Shown: positions 44,803-54,188 of the stretch, piece after piece
How the letters are laid out: the number at the start of each line of letters is the position of its first letter
Position numbering within the stretch: the stretch's first letter is position 1
DNA from: Ahniella affigens
GTDB taxonomy: Bacteria > Pseudomonadota > Gammaproteobacteria > Xanthomonadales > Ahniellaceae
Assembly (NCBI RefSeq): GCF_003015185.1
Contig: NZ_CP027860.1
Coordinates: 62,001 to 126,000 of the forward strand
Reading direction: 5' to 3'
DNA: 64,000 bases
Notes under the pieces: generated by a model
The model's database searches: none
What the model was told of the DNA's origin: nothing
What the model saw: the letters and a program-made list of their open reading frames with translations, nothing else
Program-made: the position numbers and the translations under genes

Positions 44803-45480
44803 ATGGCTGCTGCCACACCGTCTGGTCCAAACCAAATCCTGATCATCCGTCACGCTGAAAAACCGTACACAACGCCTGCAGGTGCCGACATACAGGGCGT
44901 GAACTACGGCGCCAGCGCCTTCGACAAAGAATCCCTGATTCCCTTCGGCTGGCAACGTGCCGGCGCGCTCGCTCAGTTTTTCACGACGATGAATCCCGGC
45001 CTCACGCCGAACACGGTGATTGCTTCGTATCCCGGTGCCGGCGATGGCGGCAAAGGCGACAGCAAGAGCTGGCGCCCGATGCAAACTGTCATTGCGCTTT
45101 TGGCCAAAATCAACAACGTGGCCGAAAACAGCTTTTACGAGCCAGAAGCCCCGTTCAATCCGATCCCGATCACACTGACCACGTGCCCGTTCAACACCCA
45201 GTACGACAGCGGTTCCTGGTTGCCAATGGCGAACAGCCTTGCGACGATGAGCGGCAACGTCCTCGTCGCCTGGCAACACCAAGACATCATCGATATCTGC
45301 ACGCAGATCGGCAGCGTACTGAAGATCGCGAATGCTGGGGATATTCCAATTGATTGGCCCAAAAATCGGTTCGATATTGTGTTCCGGTTTCTGCTGCAGC
45401 CCGGGACGGGGGCGTATCAGTTTTCGCAGATACCGCAAATGTTGTTGGCGGGGGACGGTGCGGGAGGTATTCCAGCATGA
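44803..45480 (+). CDS. Histidine-phosphatase-like protein
   Basis: A 225-residue cytosolic protein. ILIIRHAEKPYTT at residues 13-25 is the RHG motif of the histidine phosphatase superfamily, with the phosphate-accepting His in RHAEKP. VLVAWQHQDIIDIC supplies the second conserved His. GWQRAGALAQFF is typical of the third helix. The fold is intact but the family includes phosphatases for many substrates, so none is proposed. ATG 44803 follows GGGGAA; an in-frame start at 44722 lacks a good site. It precedes the TIR gene by 322 bp on the same strand. Confidence 0.85.
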   Translation: MAAATPSGPNQILIIRHAEKPYTTPAGADIQGVNYGASAFDKESLIPFGWQRAGALAQFFTTMNPGLTPNTVIASYPGAGDGGKGDSKSWRPMQTVIALLAKINNVAENSFYEPEAPFNPIPITLTTCPFNTQYDSGSWLPMANSLATMSGNVLVAWQHQDIIDICTQIGSVLKIANAGDIPIDWPKNRFDIVFRFLLQPGTGAYQFSQIPQMLLAGDGAGGIPA

Positions 45481-45802
45481 AGAGTGCGAAGAAGATCACT
45501 TGAGGCGTGAACGTTTAGGGGGCGGCACTAGGTGTAGGTCGGAAATAACGAGCATCTTGTCGCCTGACTTAGTCGAGACGTGACGTCGAGCTGAACCAAC
45601 GAGCGTTGAATCTTCCGCTCCAAACGACACAAGCATGGGAATCGGTCCCCAAGTGACTTGCAGTAATTCGTCAGCCGTGGTCTATTTTGGATCGAAACGA
45701 GAACAGTCATGTCGCCTCCAGGCCACCTGGGCAAGTATGTATTCACTTGCTCTTGCCAATAGGCTTCTGCTTCGGGTTTGTACCATCTTCTTGGTGGCGT
45801 CC
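45481..45802. other. AT-richer leader upstream of the TIR gene
   Basis: About 320 bp with lower GC than flanking genes. A weak promoter-like pair TTGCAG/TCTATT with 17-bp spacing lies at 45658-45686. The TIR reading frame is open from 45635; the extension encodes a hydrophobic run (LLLRVCTIFLVASM), so an N-terminal signal-anchor form cannot be excluded. No separate gene is seen. Confidence 0.4.
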
Positions 45803-47107
45803 ATGGTTCGAGATGTATTCATTTGTCATGCTGGCGAGGACAAGGAGGCAGTTGCGCGGCCGCTTGCAACAATGCTGAAGGAGCGGGGCCTAACTGTCTG
45901 GCTTGATGAGCAAGAGTTGACTGTTGGGGATAGCCTTCGGCGCGTCATAGATAGAGGCCTCAGCGACTCAAAATTCGGTGTTGTGATACTAAGCCCGTCG
46001 TTCTTCCTGAAGGAATGGCCGAACGTTGAACTAGACGCCTTGTTCGCGCGTGAACTGAAAACAGGAAAGACGATTCTTCCGGTCTGGCATGATGTTGATC
46101 ACATCGCAGTTCGGCAGCGCGCGCCTCTTTTGGCTGACAAGCTGGCTGTGTCGACTTCCAAAGGACTTGATGTCGTGGCAGACGAAGTCGCCAGGGCGAT
46201 TTCGGCTTCAACAAACGGTCCGCGAGACACAAGCGCTACCAGAGGCTCAGACCTATCCTTGTCGGGTGCAAGACCTAGTCGAAGAAGCCTGTTTGCTTTA
46301 TTGACGGGAATTGCTGCTCTGTTGGCCCTTGTTGCAGGGTACTACTTGGAGTCAGCGGACGTCTTTGGTGGCAGAAGTCCGTCCGTTGCAAAGCTGACAG
46401 AATTGATGTTGTTCGGAAGCCCGCGAACGCTCTCTGAAAGCTGGCAGAAAGTTTTCTTTGATCAATCGGGCTCGGCCGTGGTACCGCTGCGCGAGCGCTC
46501 GACGCTGAAATTGCTTGCGCTCGCCTACGTCGACAGCCCATGCCTGGGGCATGTTGAAACCATGAATCTCATTCAAAAGTACCTTTCCAAGTACATTTCG
46601 ATCAAGTCGTTCGTGCTGTCAATCAATCCGAGAGATGATTCCAAGCGAGTGTCAGAATTTGTCGAGAGAAACGACTATGTTCTGACAATGCTGCGGGGTG
46701 CTCCAGAGCAGATAGCTGGAGTCTCTAGAGATTTGGGTTTCATTTTCGTCGACGCAGGCGTCAGAGATGGGAAGGAGACATTCGATCACTCCCAGGGAAT
46801 CGCACTCATTGACGGAAAGAAATTTGTTGGGATGTTCCGGTACTCTGAGATTCGTGACACGGAAGGTGGCAAAGTCCGTCCGTACGCGAAGGTGTTGGCG
46901 GAAGATCTGCTGGACTATATAGATCGCAAGTCGGCGGAATCGTCTGTCGGGTCATCGCGAGACGTCTCTTTCATTGGCTATGCGACAGCGGCTGAAACAC
47001 AGCAGATCTGGATAGAGAGATTGACGCAGGACGAACGAAGTCGGGTTCTTGCGGCAATCGAGCGCGACGTTGCTTTAGATCCCGGCAGATTCGAGTGTAA
47101 GAGGTGA
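45803..47107 (+). CDS. TIR domain-membrane helix-SCO1-like domain fusion protein
   Basis: A 434-residue protein. Residues 1-135: TIR domain with RDVFICHAGEDKEAVA, GLTVWLDEQELTVGDSL, VVILSPSFF and WPNVELDAL, where Glu76 matches the NADase catalytic Glu. Residues 162-182: one membrane helix (LFALLTGIAALLALVAGYY), preceded by RPSRR (N-in). Residues ~200-375: thioredoxin-fold segment like SCO1: LALAYVDSPCLGHVETM, VLSINPRDDSKRV, LRGAPEQIAGVSRDLGFIF and FDHSQGIALIDG. The CxxxC copper cysteines are replaced (S245, G249), while the SCO1 His (H329) is kept. Base composition is less GC-rich than neighbours, suggesting transfer. ATG 45803 starts the TIR strand; longer starts exist. Convergent with srkA. 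Confidence 0.85.
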   Translation: MVRDVFICHAGEDKEAVARPLATMLKERGLTVWLDEQELTVGDSLRRVIDRGLSDSKFGVVILSPSFFLKEWPNVELDALFARELKTGKTILPVWHDVDHIAVRQRAPLLADKLAVSTSKGLDVVADEVARAISASTNGPRDTSATRGSDLSLSGARPSRRSLFALLTGIAALLALVAGYYLESADVFGGRSPSVAKLTELMLFGSPRTLSESWQKVFFDQSGSAVVPLRERSTLKLLALAYVDSPCLGHVETMNLIQKYLSKYISIKSFVLSINPRDDSKRVSEFVERNDYVLTMLRGAPEQIAGVSRDLGFIFVDAGVRDGKETFDHSQGIALIDGKKFVGMFRYSEIRDTEGGKVRPYAKVLAEDLLDYIDRKSAESSVGSSRDVSFIGYATAAETQQIWIERLTQDERSRVLAAIERDVALDPGRFECKR

Positions 47108-47200
47108 ATGATACTCAGACTCAGAAGAGCGACATCTCCACTAAGTAGGGCACAGTTCGATTGCGCCGATTCCGCACTCTTCACGCCAACCCACCGCCGC

Positions 47201-48142
47201 TTAAGCCCCCCGCGCGGCAGCCCTCAAATCATTGATATGCGACTCCCACCAAGTCGGCTCCAGCGCAAACGGAAACGCTAACGGAAACGCGGGGTCATCG
47301 ATGCGGGCAGCAATCCAGCCGGCGTGATGTATCTGCCGGAGAATTTTCAGGGAATCGATTAGTTGGCGTTCGGACGGCGGTAACACCCGAAACGTGCGAT
47401 AGCCTTTGAGTAAGGCCGCTTGCTGCGCGGGTCCGCCGGTCATCAGCATCCACAAGTCTTGGATTGCGGGGCCCATGCGGCAGTCATCCAAGTCGACAAA
47501 GTGCGGGCCCTGATCGGTCCACAAGACGTTGCCGGGGTGGCAGTCGCCGTGCAGTCTGAGGGAGATCGGGTCGATGTCGGACCACAGGGTGTCGATCTCG
47601 TCCGCGATTTGGTCGAGGGCATCTTCGTAGGCTTCGACCAAGTTGTCGGGAATCAGGCCGGAGCGGATCGCGGCATCGGCGGGTTGGTCGAGCATGTGGT
47701 CGAGGTCAAACGGCACGCGGGCCGCAAAGGCTTCGCGCTCGCCAATCAAGTGGATGCGCGCGAGCAGGCGGCCCATCCATTCGGCCACGTCCAGGCCTTC
47801 GAGTTCGGGGGCGCGGCCGCCGCGGCGTTCGAATACGGCAAAGCGGTAGCCGCCGTGTTCCAGCAATGTCTTGCCCTGGTGCGAGAGTGGCGGAACGATG
47901 GGCAATTCGGCGGCGCGTAGTTCGAGTGCAAAGGCGTGTTCTTCGAGGATCTGCGCAGGCGTCCAGCGGCCGGGGCGATAGAACTTCGCGACGACAAACC
48001 GGCCATCTTCGAGGCCCGCTTGATAGACGCGATTCTCGAAGCTGTTCAGCGCCAACAGGCGGCCATCGATCTGCCAGCCGGCAGATTCCAACGCGTCCAG
48101 AATGAGGCTGGGGGAGAGATCGGCAAACGGGGTCAGGTTCAT
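47201..48142 (-). CDS. srkA: Stress response kinase SrkA (YihE family)
   Basis: A 313-residue aminoglycoside-phosphotransferase-fold Ser/Thr kinase linked in E. coli to envelope and redox stress. LLALNSFENRVYQAGLEDG is the N-lobe, FVVAKFYRPGRWT the ATP lysine, LRLHGDCHPGNVLWTD the catalytic loop and FVDLDDCRMGPAIQDLWML the metal-binding D. Start ATG 48142; a TTG two codons earlier is not preferred. It overlaps the upstream HNH gene by 4 bp and is probably co-transcribed with it. Confidence 0.95.
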   Translation of the reverse strand: MNLTPFADLSPSLILDALESAGWQIDGRLLALNSFENRVYQAGLEDGRFVVAKFYRPGRWTPAQILEEHAFALELRAAELPIVPPLSHQGKTLLEHGGYRFAVFERRGGRAPELEGLDVAEWMGRLLARIHLIGEREAFAARVPFDLDHMLDQPADAAIRSGLIPDNLVEAYEDALDQIADEIDTLWSDIDPISLRLHGDCHPGNVLWTDQGPHFVDLDDCRMGPAIQDLWMLMTGGPAQQAALLKGYRTFRVLPPSERQLIDSLKILRQIHHAGWIAARIDDPAFPLAFPFALEPTWWESHINDLRAAARGA

Positions 48143-48546
48143 GCCCAATGGCCTGACGGCATATCGGCGGCAATCCGAAAGCGCAGCAAGCGGGCATCGA
48201 GGAGACGGGTGACAACGTTCAAGGCGTCCGGGTCGCCGGGACCGCGTTGATCGGGGCCGCGGCCTTTGGCGTGGTTGCAGGTGAGGCAGGCAATGGCGAG
48301 GTTGCGGCCGTCGTTCGGGTCGTCGCCGACGCGGGCGCAGATGGCTTTCGCGGCGCGTTTGCCGAACCAGGCCTGGGGGACCACGTGTTCCAGGCTGCCG
48401 GCGCTGATGGGCTCGCCATCGGGCTTGAACAAGAGCCGCGAGCGGCAGTGCAGGCAGCGGGTCTGCCAGCCTTCGCTGTCCCGGTATTGGGCCTCAGTGT
48501 CGGTGGACAGGGCGAGGAGGAACAGGCGTTTCAGGACGGGGCGCAT
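48139..48546 (-). CDS. Small HNH-endonuclease-like protein
   Basis: A 135-residue protein. TRCLHCRSRLLF and LAIACLTCNHAKG provide two CxxC zinc pairs, and SLEHVVPQAWFG with RNLAIACLTCNHAKG forms the HNH-like core (EH-x2-PQ...N-x...CN-xxKG). A short N-terminus (MRPVLKRLFLLALSTD) precedes. It could be a nuclease or an RNA-binding relic; isolated HNH proteins are common. ATG 48546 is the first start after the core; the longer frame runs through repeat DNA. It overlaps srkA by 4 bp. Confidence 0.8.
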   Translation of the reverse strand: MRPVLKRLFLLALSTDTEAQYRDSEGWQTRCLHCRSRLLFKPDGEPISAGSLEHVVPQAWFGKRAAKAICARVGDDPNDGRNLAIACLTCNHAKGRGPDQRGPGDPDALNVVTRLLDARLLRFRIAADMPSGHWA

Positions 48547-48619
48547 GGGCCATAGTTGCGGGTGGGGGTCGGAATTACAAGCGCGACGCCGATTCTGATG
48601 CCTGGAGGCCTGCCCAATT

Positions 48620-49144
48620 GTCGTCATCCCGACGCACGTCGGGATCCAGAATACTTGCGGCAGTGTCGCAAGGTTGCCCTGGGTCCCGACTTTCGTCGGG
48701 ATGACGAGGGTGGGGGAGCGCGGCGAGAAGGCCGTGGAACCCGACCTTCCAGACTGTGTGAAAACACCGAAGTGCTGGTTCGAGCAACTTAGCCGATCGC
48801 GTTCGGAAGCGATGCTGAGCGCAAGCGATGGGTCGGCTTGCCGCGAGCTTGAAACCCGCCCCGGATCAAGTCCGGGGCGACGAATCGCAAGTGTGTCCGT
48901 CGAGGCGAAACCGTTGCTCCAGACGCTAGAAAGGAGCGGATTCCCACGGAGTTCCAATCTACCTCTCGTCACCCCGGACTTGATCCGGGGTGGGTTTGAA
49001 GTTCTTTCACCCACACGGAGACCACGTAGAAACAACGAATTTTGTCCTACCCCAACGTTTTCACACAGTCTGCTTCGGAGAGTTGAGGGAGCGCCGCGAG
49101 TAGGCCCTGGGTTCCCAATTTCGCCGGGATGACGAGGGTGGGGG
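48620..49144. repeat. Composite repeat region: element D2 flanked by family B-like copies
   Basis: Element D2 (48750-49072) has inverted ends CAGACTGTGTGAAAAC and GTTTTCACACAGTCTG, matching D1 at 42871-43213, and contains two family C palindromes (CCCCGGATCAAGTCCGGGG-type). It is flanked by related ~40-bp sequences, GCCCTGGGTCCCGAC...GGGATGACGAGGGTGGGGG, at 48677-48716 and 49103-49144. The hairpin CATCCCGACGCACGTCGGGATCC lies near 48625 (written as its two arms, CATCCCGAC and GTCGGGAT). No gene is seen in the 700-bp gap. Confidence 0.85.
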
Positions 49145-49252
49145 CTCACGGGAAGACGCCCCGGCCCTTATCGCCGCCATATACCCATCCGGATATGACG
49201 GAATGCCCCCAAATCGTTTCTCAGGCCGGGGGCTCGCGCCTATTGTGCTCCC

Positions 49253-50941
49253 ATGAGCACGCTTACCGCCCAGGAAGGCATTAAAACCCGCAGTCAGTAC
49301 CTGCGTGGCACATTGAAAGAGTCGTTGGCTGACGGCGCCAGCGGCGCACTCGCGGGCGACGATACGTTTGTCGTGAAATTCCACGGCAGTTATATCCAAG
49401 ACGACCGCGACAGCCGTGAGGAACGCCGGGCGGCCAAACTGGAGCCGGACTGGACCTTCATGATCCGCACGCGCACGCCAGGTGGCGTGTTGACGCCGTC
49501 GCAATGGCTCGGTGTCTCGCAAATCGCGCGCGACTACGGCAACCAAGGTCTGCGCCTGACCACGCGGCAAGCGATTCAGTTTCACGGCATCATTAAGCGC
49601 GAACTGAAGGCCACCATGGCCGCCATCAACGCGCAGCTCATCGACACGATTGCCGCTTGCGGCGACGTGAATCGCAATGTGTTGTGCTCGCCGAATCCGG
49701 TCGAAACCGCAGCGCATGCCGAGGTCTTTGAGTGGTCGAAGCGCATCTCCGAGCACCTGTTGCCGAATACGCGCGCCTATCACGAGATCTGGCTGGACGG
49801 CGAGAAGCAGAACCTGGAAGGCGTCGTCGAGCCGATCTATGGCCCAACGTATTTGCCGCGCAAGTTCAAGACCGCTGTCGTTATTCCGCCGCAAAACGAC
49901 GTTGACGTGTACGCCCACGACCTGGGCTTCATCGCGATCATCGAAAACGGTCAGCTGCAAGGCTTCAATGTCAGCGTTGGCGGCGGTTTGGGCACGACGC
50001 ATGGCAACCTCAAGACGTATCCGCGTCTCGCCGATATCATCGGCTTTGTGACACCCGAGCAAACCCTGGCGTTTGCCGAGGCGGTGCTGACGACGCAACG
50101 CGATTTTGGTGACCGCACCAGTCGCGATAACTCCAAACTCAAGTACACCATCATCGATCGCGGGCTGGATTGGTTCAAAGCTGAAGTCGAGCGGCGCCTT
50201 GGCTTTGCGCTGCCAGCGCCGCGGCCGGTGGGGTTTACGAATCAGGGTGATCGCTTTGGTTGGATCGAAGGTCACGATGGCCGCTGGCATCTGAACTTGC
50301 GGATTCCCGCTGGCCGGATCCGTGATGAGGACGGCAAGCCGTGGTTGAGTGGTCTCGAAGCCATTGCAGGCGAGCATGTCGGCGACTTTCGCGTGACGCC
50401 GAATCAGAACCTCGTCATTGCGAATGTGCCCGCATCGGCAAAAGACCGCATCGATGCGCTGGTCCGCCAATATGCGCTCGATCTGTACGAACAGCAAACC
50501 CCACTGCAGCGCGACGCGCTCGCGTGCGTGGCACTGCCGACGTGCCCGCTGGCGATGGCCGAAGCGGAACGCTATCTGCCTGACTTGCTCGGTAAGGTAT
50601 CGGCACTGCAAGCCAAGTATGGCTTGCTGCAAGACCCGCTGGTCCTGCGCATTACGGGTTGCCCGAATGGCTGCGCGCGGCCGTATCTCGCTGAGGTCGC
50701 GCTGATCGGTAAGGCCGCGGGGCGTTACAACCTGCTGCTGGGTGGCTCGGTGCGCGGTGATCGACTGACGGTGCTCTATCGCGAAAACATCGCTGAGCCG
50801 GAATTCTTGAGCGTGCTCGACGGCTTGCTCGGCCGATACGCCGCCGAGCGCGAAACGGGCGAGCGTTTTGGTGACTTCGTGCATCGCGTGGGCGTGCTGG
50901 ATGGTCTGAAAGGTGTGCATCGGGAGCGGGGTGCGGCATGA
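49253..50941 (+). CDS. cysI: Assimilatory sulfite reductase hemoprotein subunit
   Basis: Reduces sulfite to sulfide by six electrons through sirohaem and a 4Fe-4S cluster. A 562-residue protein. [18 protein letters not shown] is the sirohaem-binding arginine region; [14 protein letters not shown] is typical; the cluster cysteines lie in [18 protein letters not shown] and [22 protein letters not shown] 49253. It overlaps cysH by 4 bp (ATGA). The flavoprotein partner cysJ is not in the window, so the electron donor gene must lie elsewhere. Confidence 0.97.
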   Translation: MSTLTAQEGIKTRSQYLRGTLKESLADGASGALAGDDTFVVKFHGSYIQDDRDSREERRAAKLEPDWTFMIRTRTPGGVLTPSQWLGVSQIARDYGNQGLRLTTRQAIQFHGIIKRELKATMAAINAQLIDTIAACGDVNRNVLCSPNPVETAAHAEVFEWSKRISEHLLPNTRAYHEIWLDGEKQNLEGVVEPIYGPTYLPRKFKTAVVIPPQNDVDVYAHDLGFIAIIENGQLQGFNVSVGGGLGTTHGNLKTYPRLADIIGFVTPEQTLAFAEAVLTTQRDFGDRTSRDNSKLKYTIIDRGLDWFKAEVERRLGFALPAPRPVGFTNQGDRFGWIEGHDGRWHLNLRIPAGRIRDEDGKPWLSGLEAIAGEHVGDFRVTPNQNLVIANVPASAKDRIDALVRQYALDLYEQQTPLQRDALACVALPTCPLAMAEAERYLPDLLGKVSALQAKYGLLQDPLVLRITGCPNGCARPYLAEVALIGKAAGRYNLLLGGSVRGDRLTVLYRENIAEPEFLSVLDGLLGRYAAERETGERFGDFVHRVGVLDGLKGVHRERGAA

Positions 50942-51675
50942 GTCGGTTCGAACTCGAAACGCTGAAGCACGATCCGCACGCGCTCAGCGCGCTGAACAAA
51001 CGCCTTGCGGGCGAAACTGCCGAGGCGCGCGTTGCATATGCATTAGAACATCTACCCGGCGCGTTCGCGTTGTCGTCGAGTTTTGGCGCACAGGCCGCCG
51101 TGTCGCTCTCCTTGGTGACGCGTCAGCACGCCGATATGCCGGTGTTGCTCGTTGATACCGGCTACCTGTTCCCGGAAACCTATCAGTTCATTGATGAGCT
51201 CAATGAGCGCTTGCAATTGAACTTGCATGTGCTGCAGTCGGATTTGTCACCGAACTGGTTCGAAGCGCGTTACGGCAAGTTGTGGGAGCAAGGGCTGGAG
51301 GGCATCAATCGCTACAACCAACTGCGTAAAGTCGCGCCGATGAAGGCCGCGCTGAGCCAGCTTGGCGTGCAGACGTGGTTTGCGGGATTGCGCCGGAAAC
51401 AGAGCCGCAGCCGCGCCGAGCTCGACGTGCTGACAATTCAAGACGGCCGCGTCAAGGTCCATCCGATCATCGATTGGACCGACCGCGATGTGTGGAAGTA
51501 TCTGACGCAGCACGGTCTGCCGTATCACCCGCTCTGGCACCAAGGCTATGTGTCGATTGGCGACACGCACAGCACCCGCCCGCTACTCGCCGACATGAGC
51601 GAGGAAGACACCCGCTTCTTTGGCTTGAAGCGCGAATGCGGTCTGCACGAAGCGAGCGAAGAGGTGGCCGGATGA
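50938..51675 (+). CDS. cysH: PAPS reductase
   Basis: Reduces 3'-phosphoadenylyl sulfate to sulfite with thioredoxin. A 245-residue protein. [18 protein letters not shown] is the PP-loop region, [18 protein letters not shown] is typical, [13 protein letters not shown] binds the phosphosulfate, and KRECGLHE holds the single catalytic Cys. No CC..CxxC cluster motif is present, so PAPS rather than APS is expected; this agrees with the nearby APS kinase domain. It overlaps cysI by 4 bp and precedes the sat-APS kinase gene by 145 bp. Confidence 0.96.
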   Translation: MSRFELETLKHDPHALSALNKRLAGETAEARVAYALEHLPGAFALSSSFGAQAAVSLSLVTRQHADMPVLLVDTGYLFPETYQFIDELNERLQLNLHVLQSDLSPNWFEARYGKLWEQGLEGINRYNQLRKVAPMKAALSQLGVQTWFAGLRRKQSRSRAELDVLTIQDGRVKVHPIIDWTDRDVWKYLTQHGLPYHPLWHQGYVSIGDTHSTRPLLADMSEEDTRFFGLKRECGLHEASEEVAG

Positions 51676-51820
51676 GCCGCGCACACGCGCTGATGCAGCG
51701 CTCGCAACGAATGTGTCGCTGTCGACACTGATCCCTTCTTTGGGGCCCTAACGCCCCCGCGCGCCAAAGCGCGCCCCCATTCGCTGAACCCTTCGCTTGA
51801 ACCCCATTCTGGAGTGACCG

Positions 51821-53581
51821 ATGTCTGCTGTATCTGCTGCTGTGAAAACCCCGGCTGGTGCCAACCTGCCTGAACTGAATACCCCGTACGGCGGGTCCCT
51901 CCGTGACCTGTTGCTGCCGGCTGATGCAGCGCTTGCGCTGAAGGCGCGCATTCCAAGCCTGCCGAGCGTCGATCTGACGGATCGCCAGCTCTGCGATCTG
52001 GAACTGCTGTTGAACGGCGCGTTCTCGCCGCTGCAAGGCTTCTTGAATCAGAACGACTATGAGTCGGTCGTGACCGATCTGCGTCTCGCGGATGGCACGT
52101 TGTGGCCGCTGCCGATCACGCTCGACGTCAGCGAAGCGGTCGCCGAGAAGCTCAGTGTGGGTGCCGAGCTGGCGCTGCGCGATGCCGAAGGCACGCCGTT
52201 GGCAGTATTGGATGTCGAGTCGATTTATCGCCCCGACTTGGCCCGCGAAGCGGAACTTGTGTTTGGCACCCAGGACGCCTTGCATCCGGCGGTGGCCGAT
52301 CTGCAGAAGCGCACCCAGCCGGTGTATCTCGGTGGCAAGCTGCGTGGTCTCGCGCTGCCACGGCACTTCGACTTCGAGGCGCTGCGCGAAACGCCGGCAC
52401 AAGTTCGCGCCGACCTGGAGGCGCGCGGCTGGGAACAACTCGTCGCGTTCCAAACCCGCAACCCGATTCATCGCGCGCATCAAGAGCTCACGGTTCGCGC
52501 TGCGGCCAAGGCTGGTGGCAACGTGCTGCTGCAGCCGGTCGTCGGGCGGACGAAGCCAGGCGATGTGGATCACTACACTCGTGTGCGGTGCTATCAGGCG
52601 ATTCTGAAGCACTATCCGAAGGGCACCGTGAAACTCTCGCTGCTGCCGCTCGCGATGCGGATGGCCGGTCCGCGCGAGGCGGTGCTGCACGCGATCATTC
52701 GCAAGAACTATGGCGCGAGCCATTTCATTGTCGGCCGCGATCATGCCGGCCCAGGCAACGACAGTACCGGCAAGCCGTTCTACGAGCCGTATGCCGCGCA
52801 GGAACTGCTCGTTCGGCATCAGCAAGAAATCGGCATCAAGGTGTTGCCGTTCCCGGCACTGGTCTATGCGAGCAACCGAAACACTTATGTCGCGCAGAAC
52901 GAGCTGAAAGCCGATGATGTGGTGGCCGATATCTCGGGCACGGAGCTGCGTCGGCGCTTGGTCACCGGCGAGTCGATCCCGGATTGGTTCACGTATCCGG
53001 AAGTGGCTGAGGTGTTGCGGGCGCGGTATCCGGCGAAGGGCGCGCGTGGTGGTGTTGTGTTCTTTACGGGCCTCTCCGGTTCGGGCAAGTCGACGATTGC
53101 GAATGCGCTCATCGCGAAGCTCTCGGAGCAGACGGCGCGCTCCGTGACGTTGCTCGATGGTGATCTCGTGCGGAAGCATTTGTCGAAAGGCTTGGGCTTC
53201 AGCAAGGAAGACCGCTCGGCGAATGTGCAGCGGATTGGCTTTGTGGCGGCTGAAGTGGCGCGGCATGGTGGCTTGGCGGTGTGCGCACCCATTGCGCCGT
53301 ATGCTGACGATCGCAAAGCGGTGCGCGACCTGGTGCAGGGCAGCGGCGCTGCCTTTATCGAGATTCACGTGGCGACCTCGTTGGAAATCTGCGAAGCGCG
53401 CGATCGCAAAGGCCTGTATGCGCAAGCCCGTGCCGGCAAGCTGAAGCAATTCACCGGCATTGACGACCCTTATGAAGCGCCGGAGAAGCCGGAGCTTCGG
53501 TTTGATACGGACGGTCAGGACCCGGGTGTCTTGGCGGCGCAGATTGTCGAGGCGCTGAAGACGCAGGGTGTGATTGCCTAA
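51821..53581 (+). CDS. Bifunctional ATP sulfurylase/APS kinase
   Basis: Converts sulfate + ATP to APS and then PAPS in one polypeptide of 586 residues. Residues ~1-395: homo-oligomeric (Met3-type) ATP sulfurylase with FSPLQGFLNQNDY, AFQTRNPIHRAHQEL (QTRNPxHRAH) and VGRDHAGPGND. Residues ~400-586: APS kinase with FFTGLSGSGKSTIANAL (P-loop), LLDGDLVRKHL and KQFTGIDDPYEAPEKPEL. Start ATG 51821 follows GGAG. It is the third gene of the sulfur cluster. Most related organisms use the CysD/CysN system, so this fused form is a notable alternative. No GC anomaly is seen. Confidence 0.97.
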   Translation: MSAVSAAVKTPAGANLPELNTPYGGSLRDLLLPADAALALKARIPSLPSVDLTDRQLCDLELLLNGAFSPLQGFLNQNDYESVVTDLRLADGTLWPLPITLDVSEAVAEKLSVGAELALRDAEGTPLAVLDVESIYRPDLAREAELVFGTQDALHPAVADLQKRTQPVYLGGKLRGLALPRHFDFEALRETPAQVRADLEARGWEQLVAFQTRNPIHRAHQELTVRAAAKAGGNVLLQPVVGRTKPGDVDHYTRVRCYQAILKHYPKGTVKLSLLPLAMRMAGPREAVLHAIIRKNYGASHFIVGRDHAGPGNDSTGKPFYEPYAAQELLVRHQQEIGIKVLPFPALVYASNRNTYVAQNELKADDVVADISGTELRRRLVTGESIPDWFTYPEVAEVLRARYPAKGARGGVVFFTGLSGSGKSTIANALIAKLSEQTARSVTLLDGDLVRKHLSKGLGFSKEDRSANVQRIGFVAAEVARHGGLAVCAPIAPYADDRKAVRDLVQGSGAAFIEIHVATSLEICEARDRKGLYAQARAGKLKQFTGIDDPYEAPEKPELRFDTDGQDPGVLAAQIVEALKTQGVIA

Positions 53582-53599
53582 CCACGAGGCGTTGCAGGC

Positions 53600-54005
53600 G
53601 GGTTTCTTGTGGGGGCGGCTTCGGCCGCGAATCAAGCTGGCCTCGAACTGGCTTCATTGCCAAGATGTTTGGGCGCGAGGAGCCTCTCATCAATCACACG
53701 CAGATGCATGATGTTCTCTGCTCAAACCTTTGCGTGAAATGACCATTCTGATCGCAAGTAACCCCCTCCCCGGGCCCTCCCCCGCGATCGCGGGGGAGGG
53801 AGTCAGCTCCCTCTCCCACGCGAGTGGGAGAGGGATGGGAAGCGGGCTACTTGCCACACGGTGCCGTCGTGCAAATCGCGCATCGTCGCTGAGAGTTTGA
53901 TGCGCGACTGAGCGCACGTTCGGGGCGGTCGGTGCCCTTGCCATAGCAAGAACATGTCTTGCCGTAAGTTTGGTTCGGGCCTAAAGGCCCTCCCACAAAA
54001 GGGGG
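53600..54005. repeat. Clustered families F and E repeats after the sulfur operon
   Basis: A REP-like TGTGGGGGCGGCTTCGGCCGC at 53608 (written here as TGTGGGGGCGG and CTTCGGCCGC), a compound family E block at 53752-53855 that starts CGCAAGTA and ends TACTTGC with two nested palindromes, and TTGGTTCGGGCCTAAAGGCCC near 53970. No gene is supported in the 600-bp gap to 54188. Confidence 0.85.
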
Positions 54006-54188
54006 GGCAGACTTGCCCCACGCTCGAATCTTACCGATCGGCGCTCGTACAATCTTCGGGCTTTGCTGCAGTAGGTTCGATTCGAGCTCGAGAACCTAAT
54101 ACTTGGCAGATCACACAGTTGTTGCGAGAACTCATGATTGTCTTGCATCTTGCAGACTTGGCCGGTTGAGCGGAATTCCAAACCCTGC

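Noticed and set aside
45635..45802. N-terminal membrane anchor on the TIR protein
   Set aside because: The extension is hydrophobic but lacks a clear ribosome site and would place the TIR after a second helix; left as an alternative, not the main call.
48547..49149. N-terminal extension of the HNH gene
   Set aside because: The extension translates repeat DNA (elements D2 and B); the HNH core starts after 48546.
49061..50920. 619-residue minus-strand frame opposite cysI
   Set aside because: cysI motifs on the plus strand are unequivocal; the antisense frame has no recognisable domain.
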